Assembly (NCBI GenBank): GCA_023443125.1
Contig: JAEZVO010000081.1
Coordinates: forward strand, 13,347-77,346
Direction: 5' to 3'
Length of the DNA stretch: 64,000 nt
Source of the DNA: Actinomycetes bacterium
GTDB lineage: Bacteria > Actinomycetota > Actinomycetes > Propionibacteriales > Propionibacteriaceae
Positions 17,388 to 26,182 of the stretch are shown here, one piece after another. The notes below the pieces were generated by a model that saw only the letters and a program-made list of their open reading frames with translations, had not been told where the DNA came from and made no database searches. Each line of letters begins with the position of its first letter. The stretch's first letter is position 1. The translations under genes and the position numbers were made by a program.

Positions 17388-18632
17388 ATGGCCGTCGAAG
17401 CCCCGTCGGGCCCGCGCACATCCTCGACGCGACACCAGCTCCGCGCGCTCGTCGACGCGCCGATGGCGCCCTACTGGTTCATCATCGCGAGCGTTGGGTT
17501 CCTCGTCGGACTCGGCACCCTCATGGTGCTCTCAGCCTCCGCGCCCTTGGCGCAAGGGTGGAACTACAGCCCGTACTACTTCGCCATCCGCCAGTTCTCG
17601 TTCCTCATCGTCGGATTGCTGGGCGCGTGGGTACTCTCCAAGTTCAGCATCGACTTCCTCATCCGCATTGGGTGGCCGGCGTGGGCACTGGCCACGGTGC
17701 TGCTCATCCTCGTCATATCCCCGATGGGCGTGCACAACTACGGCAACCAGAACTGGCTGGCCATCGGCCCTATCCAGATTCAGCCCTCCGAATTCGCGAA
17801 GCTCGCCATCGTCGTGTTCTCGGCAGCGGTGCTGCACCGCAAACGTCACCTCATTCATGATCTTCGGCACCTCGTGTGGCCGTTCGGCCTGTGCACCGTC
17901 GTGCTCATGCTCGTCTTGGCGGGGCGTGACCTGGGTACTGGCATGATCGTCGCCGCCATCTTGGCGTTGGTGTTGTGGTTCGTCGGCACGCCCATCAAAC
18001 TCCTCTTGCCGTTCGGCATCCTCGCCGCCACCCTCGTCGGCCTGCTGGTGTACGGCTCGGGCAACCGGATGGACCGCATCAAGATCTTCCTCGACCCCGC
18101 GTCGAACTCTGACCTCGCCGCCCAACCGATGTCCGCGCTGTACGCGCTCGCTTCCGGCGGCTGGTGGGGCCTCGGGCTCGGAGCCAGTAAGCAAAAATGG
18201 GGCGGGCTGAAAACCGCCGCCCACACTGACTACATCTTCGCGGTGATCGGGGAAGAGCTCGGGCTGTTCGGCGTGCTCGCGGTGATCCTCGCATTCGCGC
18301 TCATTGCTTTCGCCGGATTCCAGATTGCTCTGCGCTCCGATTCGCTGTTCGGCAGAATCGCGGCCGGCGGCATCACCGGATGGTGCCTCACCCAGGCCAT
18401 CATCAACATCTTCGTGGTACTGCACCTGCTGCCCGTACTCGGTGTTCCGCTGCCGTTCCTGTCCTACGGTGGCTCCGCGCTGTTGGCGAACCTGCTCGGC
18501 GTTGGCGTGCTGTTGGCGTGTGCCAAAGCGACGCCCGAAGCTCGCCGTTACCTTGCGGCCAAGAAGCGTAAACGCAGCAACAAACGTCCTCGCATGACAA
18601 GCGTCATGGCTGCGACGAAGGGAGAATCGTGA
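17388..18632 (+). CDS. ftsW: Septal peptidoglycan polymerase FtsW (SEDS family)
   Basis: A 414-residue SEDS protein with about ten membrane helices starting near residue 30, after a Ser/Arg-rich cytoplasmic tail. Typical segments are GTLMVLSASAP, IQIQPSEFAKLA, GRDLGTG, DYIFAVIGEELG and the C-terminal GVPLPFLSYGGSALLANL. It polymerises lipid II at the septum and works with FtsI in the same cluster. The ATG follows AGGAAGGA. A basic Lys/Arg-rich tail follows the last helix. Confidence 0.96.
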   Translation: MAVEAPSGPRTSSTRHQLRALVDAPMAPYWFIIASVGFLVGLGTLMVLSASAPLAQGWNYSPYYFAIRQFSFLIVGLLGAWVLSKFSIDFLIRIGWPAWALATVLLILVISPMGVHNYGNQNWLAIGPIQIQPSEFAKLAIVVFSAAVLHRKRHLIHDLRHLVWPFGLCTVVLMLVLAGRDLGTGMIVAAILALVLWFVGTPIKLLLPFGILAATLVGLLVYGSGNRMDRIKIFLDPASNSDLAAQPMSALYALASGGWWGLGLGASKQKWGGLKTAAHTDYIFAVIGEELGLFGVLAVILAFALIAFAGFQIALRSDSLFGRIAAGGITGWCLTQAIINIFVVLHLLPVLGVPLPFLSYGGSALLANLLGVGVLLACAKATPEARRYLAAKKRKRSNKRPRMTSVMAATKGES

Positions 18633-19714
18633 CCAGCGTGGTCCTCGCAGGCGGAGGCACCGCCGGACATACTTCGCCTCTGATCGCCACCGCCCAGGCG
18701 CTCACCGAGCTCGGCGTCGACGAACTCGTCGCCGTGGGTACGGCGCGCGGTCTTGAAGTGCGCGTGATCCCTGAAGCTGGGCTCGACCTGGAGCTCATTA
18801 CTCCCGTGCCGCTGCCCCGCAAACCCAACCTCGATCTGCTCAAGCTGCCGTACCGGCTCACCAAAGCGGTGCGGGAATCAAAGGCCATTCTCCGAGAGAG
18901 GAAGGCCGACGCCGTCGTCGGGTTTGGTGGCTACGTCTCCATCCCCGTCTACCTTGCTGCGCGGTGGATGAAGGTGCCGATGTTGGTGCATGAGGCCAAC
19001 CACATTCCCGGCATCGCCAACAAGATTGGTGCACGGTGGGCGAGCTTCGTCGGCACCACGTTCGACACCCCCATGCCCGGCAACCCCACGGTCGTGGGCA
19101 TGCCGATCAACCGACGTATCACCCACCCACAGGTGAGCCAGAGCGAGGCGCGGGAGCTGTTCGGGCTCGACCCGGATCGTCGCACGCTGCTCGTCAGCGG
19201 GGGGTCGCAGGGTGCTCAGGCCATTAACCGTGCCGTGGTCGAAGCCCGCGACGCGCTCCTCGCTGAAGGCATCCACATCCTGCATGTGTTGGGGCCGAAG
19301 AACTTCGACGACGACCCCACCATCACCCACGCTTCGGGCGCCCAGTACCGGCCGGTGGCGTTCGTCGACGACATGGCCACCGCCTACGCAGCCGCCGACC
19401 TCATGGTGGGCCGGGCGGGCGCCGGCACCGTGATGGAAACCGCCATCAGTGGGCTCCCCGTCATCTTCATCCCGCTGCCGTGGGGTAACGGCGAGCAGGG
19501 CAAGAACGCGGCGGCGCTCGTCGAGGCAGGCGGGGGAGTGCTGCTTCCAGAATCCGAGCTGACTGCCGAGGTGTTGTCGTTCCGGGTGCTCGAACTGTTC
19601 CGCACCGAGGGCACGCTGGAAGCGATGTCCGAACGGGCTCGCGCGATGTACCCGGCTGACGCAGCCGACGTGATGGCGCGCGCAGTGCTCGAGGTTATCG
19701 ATAGAAAGGGATGA
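18629..19714 (+). CDS. murG: Lipid II synthase MurG (UDP-GlcNAc transferase)
   Basis: A 361-residue GT28 glycosyltransferase that converts lipid I to lipid II at the inner face of the membrane. It has the N-terminal GGGTAGH loop, the lipid-binding VGFGGYVSIP and HEANHIPG stretches, and the second-domain VSGGSQGAQAINRA and GRAGAGTVMETAISGLP motifs. The GTG start overlaps the ftsW stop. The order ftsW-murG-murC-ftsQ-ftsZ is the canonical one. Confidence 0.97.
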   Translation: MTSVVLAGGGTAGHTSPLIATAQALTELGVDELVAVGTARGLEVRVIPEAGLDLELITPVPLPRKPNLDLLKLPYRLTKAVRESKAILRERKADAVVGFGGYVSIPVYLAARWMKVPMLVHEANHIPGIANKIGARWASFVGTTFDTPMPGNPTVVGMPINRRITHPQVSQSEARELFGLDPDRRTLLVSGGSQGAQAINRAVVEARDALLAEGIHILHVLGPKNFDDDPTITHASGAQYRPVAFVDDMATAYAAADLMVGRAGAGTVMETAISGLPVIFIPLPWGNGEQGKNAAALVEAGGGVLLPESELTAEVLSFRVLELFRTEGTLEAMSERARAMYPADAADVMARAVLEVIDRKG

Positions 19715-19718
19715 GGCG

Positions 19719-21155
19719 ATGCTGGTCACTCCTATCCACGTTGAGCCGGCTTCCGAAATAGGCCCCGTGCATTTCATCGCCGCGGGTGGGGCCGGGATGA
19801 GCGGCATCGCGCGTCTCTACGTCGAATTGGGTATCAAGGTCACCGGCTCAGACCAGAGCGACTCGAGGGCGTTGCGTGAGCTGGAGCGCTCAGGTGCGAC
19901 GGTATACGTCGGCCACGATCCTGCCCAGATCGCCGATGACGTGCAGACCGTCGTGATCTCCTCGGCGGTGCGCGAGAGCAACGTCGAACTCATGGAAGCG
20001 CGACGCCGTGGGCTGCGAGTCTGGCACCGCTCGGCTGCGCTCGCTGCGCTCATGCTCGGGCGCACCGGCATCGCCATCACCGGCACGCACGGCAAAACCA
20101 CCACCACCGCCATGACCGCGGTGATGCTGAGCGAAGCCGGGACGAACCCGAGCTACGTGATCGGCGGTCCACTGGTGACCACCGGCGTCAGCTCCGCCAT
20201 CGGCAGCGGCGACCCCTTCGTCGTAGAAGCGGACGAATCGGACGGCTCCTTCCTGCAGTACCCGACGAAGATCGTCGTCATCACGAACGTCGAGGCCGAT
20301 CACCTCGATAACTGGGGAACGCCCGCCGCCTACGCAGAGGGGTTCTACCAGTTCGCCACACAGCCGCTGGTCGAGACCATCATCATCGGCATCGACGATC
20401 ACGGCGGCCGAGTGCTCGCCGAGCGTCTCATCGCCGAGGGGCGCGACGTGGTCACTTACGGCGAGGCCGACGACGCCACCGTGCGGTTCCTGGACGTGCA
20501 GCCCACCGCGACGGGCTCCGTCGCGACGATCACCGATGGCCACGACTCGAGCAGCATCGAGCTGCAGGTGCCGGGCAACCACAACCTCGCCAACGCCGCC
20601 GCAGCGTACGCGGTGGGGCGCGCCGTCGGGCTGTCGCACGCAAGCGCGGTCGAGGCGCTCGAGACCTTCGTGGGCACGTTGCGACGCTTCCAGCTCGTCG
20701 CGAACACCGCGGGCGTGCGGGTCTACGACGACTACGCGCACCACCCGACGGAGATCCGCGCAGCGCTCACCGCCGGACGCCGTGCGACGGAGGCCGGCAA
20801 CGAAGCGACGGGCTTAGAAGGCAGGCTCATCGCCTGTTTCCAACCGCATCTGTTTTCACGCACGCTCGATTTCTGTGACGAGTTCGGAGAAGCGCTCACG
20901 GGTGCGGACATCGTCGTGGTCAACGACATCGAAGCGATCCGTGAAGACCCGATCCCCGGCGTGACCGGGCAGATCGTCGTCGACGCCGCCCGCAAGCATG
21001 GCGCTCGCGATGTGCGATTCGTCAAAGACAAGGGCGAGCTCCCCGACGTGCTCAACGACATCGCGCGCCCTGGCGACCTCGTCATCACGCTCGGGGCAGG
21101 CGATGTGACCCTCGTCGGGCCGATGCTCGCGACGCTCCTGGAGCAACGTGAGTAG
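19719..21155 (+). CDS. murC: UDP-N-acetylmuramate--L-alanine ligase MurC
   Basis: A 478-residue ligase that commits UDP-MurNAc to peptide synthesis by adding L-Ala. It shows HFIAAGGAGMSGIARL at the N terminus, the P-loop ITGTHGKTTTTAM, EADESDGSFLQY and the C-terminal DDYAHHPTEIRAAL. The ATG follows GGGATGAGG and lies 4 bases after the murG stop. It overlaps ftsQ by 8 bases. Confidence 0.97.
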   Translation: MLVTPIHVEPASEIGPVHFIAAGGAGMSGIARLYVELGIKVTGSDQSDSRALRELERSGATVYVGHDPAQIADDVQTVVISSAVRESNVELMEARRRGLRVWHRSAALAALMLGRTGIAITGTHGKTTTTAMTAVMLSEAGTNPSYVIGGPLVTTGVSSAIGSGDPFVVEADESDGSFLQYPTKIVVITNVEADHLDNWGTPAAYAEGFYQFATQPLVETIIIGIDDHGGRVLAERLIAEGRDVVTYGEADDATVRFLDVQPTATGSVATITDGHDSSSIELQVPGNHNLANAAAAYAVGRAVGLSHASAVEALETFVGTLRRFQLVANTAGVRVYDDYAHHPTEIRAALTAGRRATEAGNEATGLEGRLIACFQPHLFSRTLDFCDEFGEALTGADIVVVNDIEAIREDPIPGVTGQIVVDAARKHGARDVRFVKDKGELPDVLNDIARPGDLVITLGAGDVTLVGPMLATLLEQRE

Positions 21156-21864
21156 CCCCAGTGAGTTCGCGAAATCTGTACACGCCCAGCGTTCGAAGCG
21201 GCGTCTGAAGCTGTGGATCGGTATTGGCGTGGGGGTCCTCCTCGTCGCACTGGCGGGGTTTCTCGTCTGGTTGTTCCTGCTGTCCACCACTTTCTCGGCT
21301 GATGAAACGGTAGTGGAGGGGGAGCAACTGCTGACCAGCGATGCCATCAAGGAGGCCGCCGCGGTGCCCAAGAACGTGCCGCTCGCCCGTCTGAATACTG
21401 GTGCCATTAGGGAACGCGTCGAGGAACTTCCCGAAGTGCGTAGCGCTGATGTGAGCGTGGATTACCCGAACGCCGTGCGCATCCAGGTGCGCGAACGCGT
21501 GGCCATCTATCAGCTTGCGAAGGGCGAAGCCTTTGCCTGGGTAGATGCCGAAGGAGTGGAGTTCCGTACCGGGCAGGCACGTTCGAAGACGCTGCCTGAG
21601 GTGAAGCTCAGTCGCGACGGCGCACGCATCCGTCGTGATGTGGCTACTGTGGCGACGCACATCCCGGAGGCCGCGAGGAAGCAGGTCACCCTGATCCGCG
21701 CCAAGTCCGTGGACCGCATCGAAGTGAGCCTTGAGGATCACCGGTCAATCGTGTGGGGGAGCGCCGACGAATCCGAGCTGAAATCAGAGGTCCTCGAAGC
21801 TCTGCTGAGCGTCGACGCGAAGGTGTACGACGTTTCCGCGCCCACGCACCCGACGACGAAATAA
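21148..21864 (+). CDS. ftsQ: Cell division protein FtsQ
   Basis: A 238-residue bitopic protein: a basic N terminus, one membrane helix (about residues 23-45), then a POTRA domain (FSADETVVEGEQLLTSDAI through VDYPNAVRIQVRER) and the FtsQ beta domain. It scaffolds FtsL and FtsB at the divisome. The GTG start overlaps the murC stop by 8 bases. It closes the tightly overlapped run; 133 bases separate it from ftsZ, where a new promoter is likely. Confidence 0.92.
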   Translation: MSSPSEFAKSVHAQRSKRRLKLWIGIGVGVLLVALAGFLVWLFLLSTTFSADETVVEGEQLLTSDAIKEAAAVPKNVPLARLNTGAIRERVEELPEVRSADVSVDYPNAVRIQVRERVAIYQLAKGEAFAWVDAEGVEFRTGQARSKTLPEVKLSRDGARIRRDVATVATHIPEAARKQVTLIRAKSVDRIEVSLEDHRSIVWGSADESELKSEVLEALLSVDAKVYDVSAPTHPTTK

Positions 21865-21883
21865 TCACCGCGAACGGCAAACC

Positions 21884-21910
21884 CTCAAGTAGTACTTGAG
21901 ACAACTTGAG
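21884..21910. repeat. CTCAAGT palindrome with an extra ACTTGAG, upstream of ftsZ
   Basis: CTCAAGT (21884-21890) and ACTTGAG (21894-21900) form a perfect inverted repeat around AGT. A third half-site, ACTTGAG, lies at 21904-21910, exactly 10 bp after the second. This geometry looks like a DNA-binding-protein site on one helix face. It sits about 90-115 bp before the ftsZ start in the only sizeable gap of this part of the cluster. The regulator is unknown. A promoter is expected between here and 21990 but no single candidate stands out. Confidence 0.5.
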
Positions 21911-21997
21911 CCTTTTGGGCGTTGTATGTTGGACGCTACACGTTTTTATCCATAGCCTTCATGGGAAGAAAGTCTCCCCTTGGCCGAAAGGCAGACA

Positions 21998-23152
21998 ATG
22001 ACAAGCGCATCTCAGAACTACCCAGCCGTGCTGAAGGTCGTCGGCGTCGGTGGCGGCGGCGTCAACGCAGTCAACCGCATGATCGAGGCCGGGCTGCGGG
22101 GCGTGGAGTTCATCGCAGTGAACACGGATGCGCAGGCGCTGCTCATGAGCGACGCGGACGTCAAGCTCGACATCGGCCGCGAACTGACGCGCGGCCTGGG
22201 CGCTGGCGCCGATCCGTCGAAAGGTCGTCAGGCAGCTGAAGACCACTCCGACGAGATCGAGGAGGCGCTGAAGGGCGCTGACATGGTCTTCGTCACCGCC
22301 GGTGAAGGCGGCGGCACCGGTACTGGTGCCGCACCCATCGTCGCGAAGATCGCCCGCTCGCTGGGCGCACTCACCATCGGTGTGGTCACACGCCCCTTCT
22401 CGTTCGAGGGCAAGCGTCGCTCTACGCAGGCGGACGCTGGTATCGACAACCTGCGCGAAGAGGTCGACACTCTCATCGTCATCCCGAATGACAAGCTCCT
22501 GGAGATGACCGACGTCGAGGTCTCCATCCTCGATGCGTTCAAGTCGGCCGACCAGGTGCTGCTGCAAGGTGTGTCCGGCATCACCGACCTCATCACCACC
22601 CCTGGCCTGATCAACCTCGACTTCGCCGACGTGCAGTCCATCATGAGCCAGGCCGGCTCCGCGCTCATGGGCATCGGCTCTGCCCGGGGTGAAGATCGCG
22701 CCCGCGTCGCTGCCGAAATGGCCATCAGCTCGCCGCTGCTCGAGGCCAGCATCGACGGCGCTCGCGGCGTTCTGCTGTCGGTGGCCGGTGGCTCCGACCT
22801 CGGCCTGCTGGAGGTCTCCGGTGCCGCCAAGCTCATCGAGGAAGCAGCCCACGACGAGGCAAACATCATCTGGGGTACCGTCATCGACGATGCCCTCGGC
22901 GACGAGGTGCGCGTCACGGTGATCGCCGCCGGCTTTGACGGCGGCGTCCCGAAGAAGCGTGAGCAGCAGCCTGCCGCTCAGCAGCGTGCGCCGCAGGGGA
23001 ACCCGTCGGATCACCAGAAGCGCCCTGGTCAGCCGGCACAGGCACCGAGGGAATCGAGCGACGTTCCGAAGGCTGGCCCCATGCCCTCGCCGCGCCCCAT
23101 GGCGCCTCGTCCCGCCGACGACGATCTCGACGTGCCCGACTTCATGAAGTAA
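21998..23152 (+). CDS. ftsZ: Cell division GTPase FtsZ
   Basis: A 384-residue tubulin homologue that builds the Z-ring. The start YPAVLKVVGVGGGGVNAVNRM is followed by the tubulin signature GGGTGTGAAP and the T7-loop region. After residue ~315 comes a Gln/Pro-rich linker ending in the conserved peptide DDDLDVPDFMK, which binds SepF and other partners. The ATG at 21998 is preferred over the upstream TTG at 21980 because GAAAGG lies just before it and homologues begin here. Confidence 0.98.
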   Translation: MTSASQNYPAVLKVVGVGGGGVNAVNRMIEAGLRGVEFIAVNTDAQALLMSDADVKLDIGRELTRGLGAGADPSKGRQAAEDHSDEIEEALKGADMVFVTAGEGGGTGTGAAPIVAKIARSLGALTIGVVTRPFSFEGKRRSTQADAGIDNLREEVDTLIVIPNDKLLEMTDVEVSILDAFKSADQVLLQGVSGITDLITTPGLINLDFADVQSIMSQAGSALMGIGSARGEDRARVAAEMAISSPLLEASIDGARGVLLSVAGGSDLGLLEVSGAAKLIEEAAHDEANIIWGTVIDDALGDEVRVTVIAAGFDGGVPKKREQQPAAQQRAPQGNPSDHQKRPGQPAQAPRESSDVPKAGPMPSPRPMAPRPADDDLDVPDFMK

Positions 23153-23249
23153 GGCCGAATCGCGCTGATCTCTCTGCGCGTCGCACCCGGTGCTTTTGCG
23201 TGTGGCTTGCTAGCCTTCAAGGGTACATAGTTCTCTTCAGGAGGCGACA

Positions 23250-23738
23250 GTGGGAGTTCGAAGCCTTGCGGCGTGGATGGGCCTGGTCGATGACGGTCGA
23301 TACGACAGTCGTGACGATGAGCTGTCCGCTGATCTGACCGATGAGGTCATCGTCGGCGATGAGGAGCTCAGCGACGAGGCGAGCGCTGCGTTGCCCATGC
23401 AGCAGCCCACGCGCCCACGAACCCCTGCCAAGAACCGCCAAGAACCGGAGGTGGCCGACTTGAGCCGCATCGTGAGCGTCCGTCCGCGTTCCTACAACGA
23501 AGCGCGCGTCATCGGAGAGAACTTCCGCGACGGCGTACCCGTGATCATGAACCTCTCCGACATGGAGGAAGGCGACGACAAGCGGCTCGTCGACTTTGCT
23601 GCCGGCCTCATCTTCGGGCTCCGAGGCAATATTGAGCGCGTCTCGACGAAGGTATTCCTGCTCTGCCCGGCAGGCCTCGTCGTTGGCCCCGAAGATAAAG
23701 AACGCATCGCTTCAGGCGGGTTCTTCAACCAGAGCTGA
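23250..23738 (+). CDS. sepF: Cell division protein SepF
   Basis: A 162-residue protein with an N-terminal amphipathic membrane-targeting helix (VRSLAAWMGLV) and an acidic, disordered linker. The C-terminal SepF domain covers about residues 75-160 (FRDGVPVIMNLSDMEEGDDKRLVDFAAGLIFGL). SepF anchors FtsZ to the membrane in actinobacteria, which lack FtsA. The GTG start follows AGGAGG (23239-23244). The pgeF and yggS genes that usually lie between ftsZ and sepF are absent here: only 97 bases separate the two. Confidence 0.95.
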   Translation: MGVRSLAAWMGLVDDGRYDSRDDELSADLTDEVIVGDEELSDEASAALPMQQPTRPRTPAKNRQEPEVADLSRIVSVRPRSYNEARVIGENFRDGVPVIMNLSDMEEGDDKRLVDFAAGLIFGLRGNIERVSTKVFLLCPAGLVVGPEDKERIASGGFFNQS

Positions 23739-23740
23739 CG

Positions 23741-24025
23741 GTGGTTGCCTTCGTCTGCTGGTGGATCCTCACGCTGTACGTGTGGATCCTGATTGGGCGA
23801 ATCTTCATTTCCTGGATTCCCCAGTTTTCTCCCGGCTGGATGCCCAAGGGCCTGGTGCTGGTGCTCGTGGAGGGCATCTACACCATCACCGACCCGCCGG
23901 TCAGATGGGTGCAGAAGGTTGTGCCACCGCTGCGCATTGGCAACGTGGCACTCGATATGTCGGTGCTCGTGCTGATTATCGGGCTGCAGGTGTGCCAGGT
24001 GTTGCTGCGTTTCATCCCGTTTTGA
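23741..24025 (+). CDS. YggT family membrane protein
   Basis: A 94-residue protein with two hydrophobic segments (about residues 3-25 and 68-92) flanking a loop with PPLRIGNVALDMS, the YggT/YlmG signature. Family members sit between sepF and divIVA in most Gram-positive bacteria and are linked to membrane and division-site organisation, but the biochemical role is not settled. The GTG start is 2 bases after the sepF stop, so the two are translated together. Confidence 0.9.
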   Translation: MVAFVCWWILTLYVWILIGRIFISWIPQFSPGWMPKGLVLVLVEGIYTITDPPVRWVQKVVPPLRIGNVALDMSVLVLIIGLQVCQVLLRFIPF

Positions 24026-24129
24026 CGTGCCCTGGACGGCGTGTGGGGCTCGTCCTTTAGAATGATTCGACGGATGCCGCTAGGCTAACCTGATAAACAA
24101 CCGAGTTTTTCTCATAGTTTGGAGCGCAC

Positions 24130-25134
24130 ATGAGCCTCACTCTTGAAGAGGTGCGTCGGATCCGTTTTCGCATGGCACGTCCGCGCGAAACGGGCTACGC
24201 GGTAGCAGACGTTGACAACTTCATCGACAAGGTGGAGGAGAGCTTCGCCGCATTCGAGAACGACCGCGACGTGATGCGGCGTGAGCTCGAATCCGCATCG
24301 ACCGGGGCACCAGTTGACAACGACGGTGAGCTCAACGAGGCCCGCCAGCAGATCGCCGCGAAGGACGAAGAGCTGCAGAAGCTCCGTGCAGAGCTGGAGC
24401 GCGCACGTAGCGAGGCTGGGCAGCAGTCCGCGCAACCGGCGGAGGTCGCCCCTGTCGCTGGCCAGAATGAGGAGCAGTACCGCCGCCTCGAGGCAGCCAA
24501 CCAGGATCTGCAGCAGCAGAATCGTCAACTCGAAGAGCAGAATGCCCAGCTGCGTGCGCAGCTGGAGCAGACTCGCAGCGAGCTGAACCAGTCCCGCAAC
24601 GACCGCATCGCGAGCGTCGCCGGCCAGCCGCAGGCACTCACGGTGCACGCCGCGGAAGATGCCGCACCCGCGGTGACGAGGCTCGTGCAGATTGCGACGG
24701 AGCAGGCCTCCACACTGGTGTCCGAGGCTGAGGCCGAGGCGTCGCGCAAGCTGGCTGACGCGGAACAGCGTGCTACTGAGATCAAGACGGATGCCCGCAC
24801 CCGTGCGGAGCGCATCGAGTCCGAGGCTCGCGTGAACGCCGAGCAGATGACCTCCGACGCGGAAAGCCGCGCCGCGCGTCTCGACTCCGATACGGAGGCG
24901 AAGCGGTCCGAGCTGTTTGCTGATCTCGAGCGCGAGCAGGGCGAACTCACTGGCAAGGTGGAAGCACTGCGCAACTTCGAATCGCAGTACCGCACCAATC
25001 TCACCGGTTCGCTGCAGAAGATGCTCGCCTCGCTGGGCGAAGACCACCCTGAGCCGCAGGATGTTCCTGAGTTGGCACAGGCCCAGTCGGATACTCCGCG
25101 CCTGGATGCCCTCGCGGGCAGTGACGAGCAGTAA
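24130..25134 (+). CDS. divIVA: DivIVA/Wag31 polar growth protein
   Basis: A 334-residue coiled-coil protein. The N-terminal membrane-binding DivIVA domain (MSLTLEEVRRIRFRM through YAVADVDNFIDKVEESF) is followed by long Gln/Glu/Ala-rich coiled coils (about residues 75-310) and an acidic tail. In actinobacteria it recruits the wall-synthesis machinery to the cell poles. The ATG follows GGAG. A possible promoter, TTAGAA and TAGGCT with an 18-base spacer, lies at about 24058-24087. A hairpin terminator follows the gene. Confidence 0.95.
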   Translation: MSLTLEEVRRIRFRMARPRETGYAVADVDNFIDKVEESFAAFENDRDVMRRELESASTGAPVDNDGELNEARQQIAAKDEELQKLRAELERARSEAGQQSAQPAEVAPVAGQNEEQYRRLEAANQDLQQQNRQLEEQNAQLRAQLEQTRSELNQSRNDRIASVAGQPQALTVHAAEDAAPAVTRLVQIATEQASTLVSEAEAEASRKLADAEQRATEIKTDARTRAERIESEARVNAEQMTSDAESRAARLDSDTEAKRSELFADLEREQGELTGKVEALRNFESQYRTNLTGSLQKMLASLGEDHPEPQDVPELAQAQSDTPRLDALAGSDEQ

Positions 25135-25156
25135 GTTCGACGCTTCCTACTTGATC

Positions 25157-25199
25157 GCGAGGTCGCACCGTACTGGGGTGCGGCCTCGCCGCTCTTTGT
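25157..25199 (+). terminator. Terminator after divIVA
   Basis: GCGAGGTCGCACC (25157-25169) pairs with GGTGCGGCCTCGC (25177-25189) over 13 bp with one T-G pair and a 7-base loop, followed by a short T-rich run (CTCTTTGT). It ends the dcw transcription unit just before the promoter of the next gene. Confidence 0.75.
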
Positions 25200-25225
25200 A
25201 GGCCGCTCAACTCGTGGTGTACGAT
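25196..25225 (+). promoter_or_regulatory. Promoter for the DksA-like gene
   Basis: TTGTAG (25196-25201) and TACGAT (25220-25225) with an 18-base spacer. The predicted start near 25232 gives a leader of about 28 nt containing GAGAAGG before the ATG at 25260. The -35 overlaps the tail of the divIVA terminator. Confidence 0.55.
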
Positions 25226-25259
25226 CCCCTGCACAGTATCCGAACGAGAAGGTCTCACC

Positions 25260-25676
25260 ATGGCTGAACAGAAGTCACCCGACGTGGCATTGCCCGTCTT
25301 GGAAGGCGAAGATCCCTGGACTCCCGAGGAAATTCAGGAGCAGCGCGACGAGCTCGTCGCCGAACTGGAACGCGTCGAAAAGCGCGTCGAAGAAAATGAG
25401 GCGGATCTCGCAGAATTCCTGACGGGCGGCAACGACGGTGCTGGCCGTGACCCGGCCGACGTCGGGTCGAGCAACTTCGAGCGCGACCAGGAGCTGTCGC
25501 TCGCGGCCAACGTCAAGGAGATGGCCGACCAGCTGCGCCAAGCGCTGAACCTTTTCGACGCTGGCGAGTATGGATACTGCGAGGTGTGCGGCGAACCGAT
25601 CGGCAAGGGACGTCTCCAAGTGTTCCCGCGCGCAACACTGTGCGTGCGGTGCAAGCAGCGCGAGGAACGGCGCTGA
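25260..25676 (+). CDS. TraR/DksA family zinc-finger protein
   Basis: A 138-residue protein: an acidic coiled-coil hairpin (about residues 25-55), a flexible stretch, then the C-terminal four-cysteine zinc finger CEVCGEPIGKGRL...CVRC. This DksA/TraR architecture binds the RNA polymerase secondary channel in proteobacteria; the actinobacterial role is less clear. It leads an operon with lspA and an RluD-type gene, a conserved actinobacterial arrangement. Its 3' end overlaps lspA. Confidence 0.88.
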   Translation: MAEQKSPDVALPVLEGEDPWTPEEIQEQRDELVAELERVEKRVEENEADLAEFLTGGNDGAGRDPADVGSSNFERDQELSLAANVKEMADQLRQALNLFDAGEYGYCEVCGEPIGKGRLQVFPRATLCVRCKQREERR

Positions 25677-26182
25677 ACCGCGCGCTCGTGCTCATCGCCT
25701 CGGGGCTGTGGCTGCTGGGGCTATCTGTCGACCAGCTCACGAAGCTCGCGGCATTGGCTTACCTGGAGCCCGGCGTCCCTGGCGCTTGGGTCCTCGGAGC
25801 GCTCAGGCTGCAACTCATATTCAACCCCGGTGCAGCTTTCGGCATGGGGGAGAGCGCGACCGTCGTGTTCTCGCTGTTCGCTATCGCGGCCACCGCAGTA
25901 TGCATCTTCGTCGGGCTCCCCAGAATCACCCGCGGCTGGCATGCACTCACGCTGGGGCTGCTGCTCGCGGGCATCACGGGCAATCTTGTCGACCGCATCG
26001 TCCGCCCGCCGTCGGTGCTGCACGGGCACGTCGTCGACTTCATTCAGTTGCGTGGCTTCGCCATCTTCAACGTCGCAGACATCTGTATCACGGCTGCCGC
26101 AGCGCTGCTGATCGTGATGAGCGTCGTGGGTGAGGAACGTCGAGCGGAGAAAGCCGGGGAGGCCGAGGGGAATCGAGCATGA
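25649..26182 (+). CDS. lspA: Prolipoprotein signal peptidase LspA
   Basis: An aspartyl protease with four membrane helices that cleaves signal peptides of lipoproteins after diacylglyceryl transfer. Conserved features are VDQLTKLAAL, FNPGAAFGMGE, the catalytic Asp in GNLVDRIVR and the second in FNVADICI. Start choice is open. GTG 25649 overlaps the upstream gene by 28 bases. A CTG at 25673, with AGGA six bases before it and a CTGA overlap, would give MNRALVLIASGLW and fits the operon's overlap style better. The FKBP lipoprotein at 35812 is one likely substrate. Confidence 0.92.
   Translation: MQAARGTALNRALVLIASGLWLLGLSVDQLTKLAALAYLEPGVPGAWVLGALRLQLIFNPGAAFGMGESATVVFSLFAIAATAVCIFVGLPRITRGWHALTLGLLLAGITGNLVDRIVRPPSVLHGHVVDFIQLRGFAIFNVADICITAAAALLIVMSVVGEERRAEKAGEAEGNRA

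Noticed and set aside
23183..23197. Terminator after ftsZ (GCAC-CCG-GTGC followed by TTTT)
   Set aside because: The stem is only 4 bp with a 3-base loop, too weak to call without further support.
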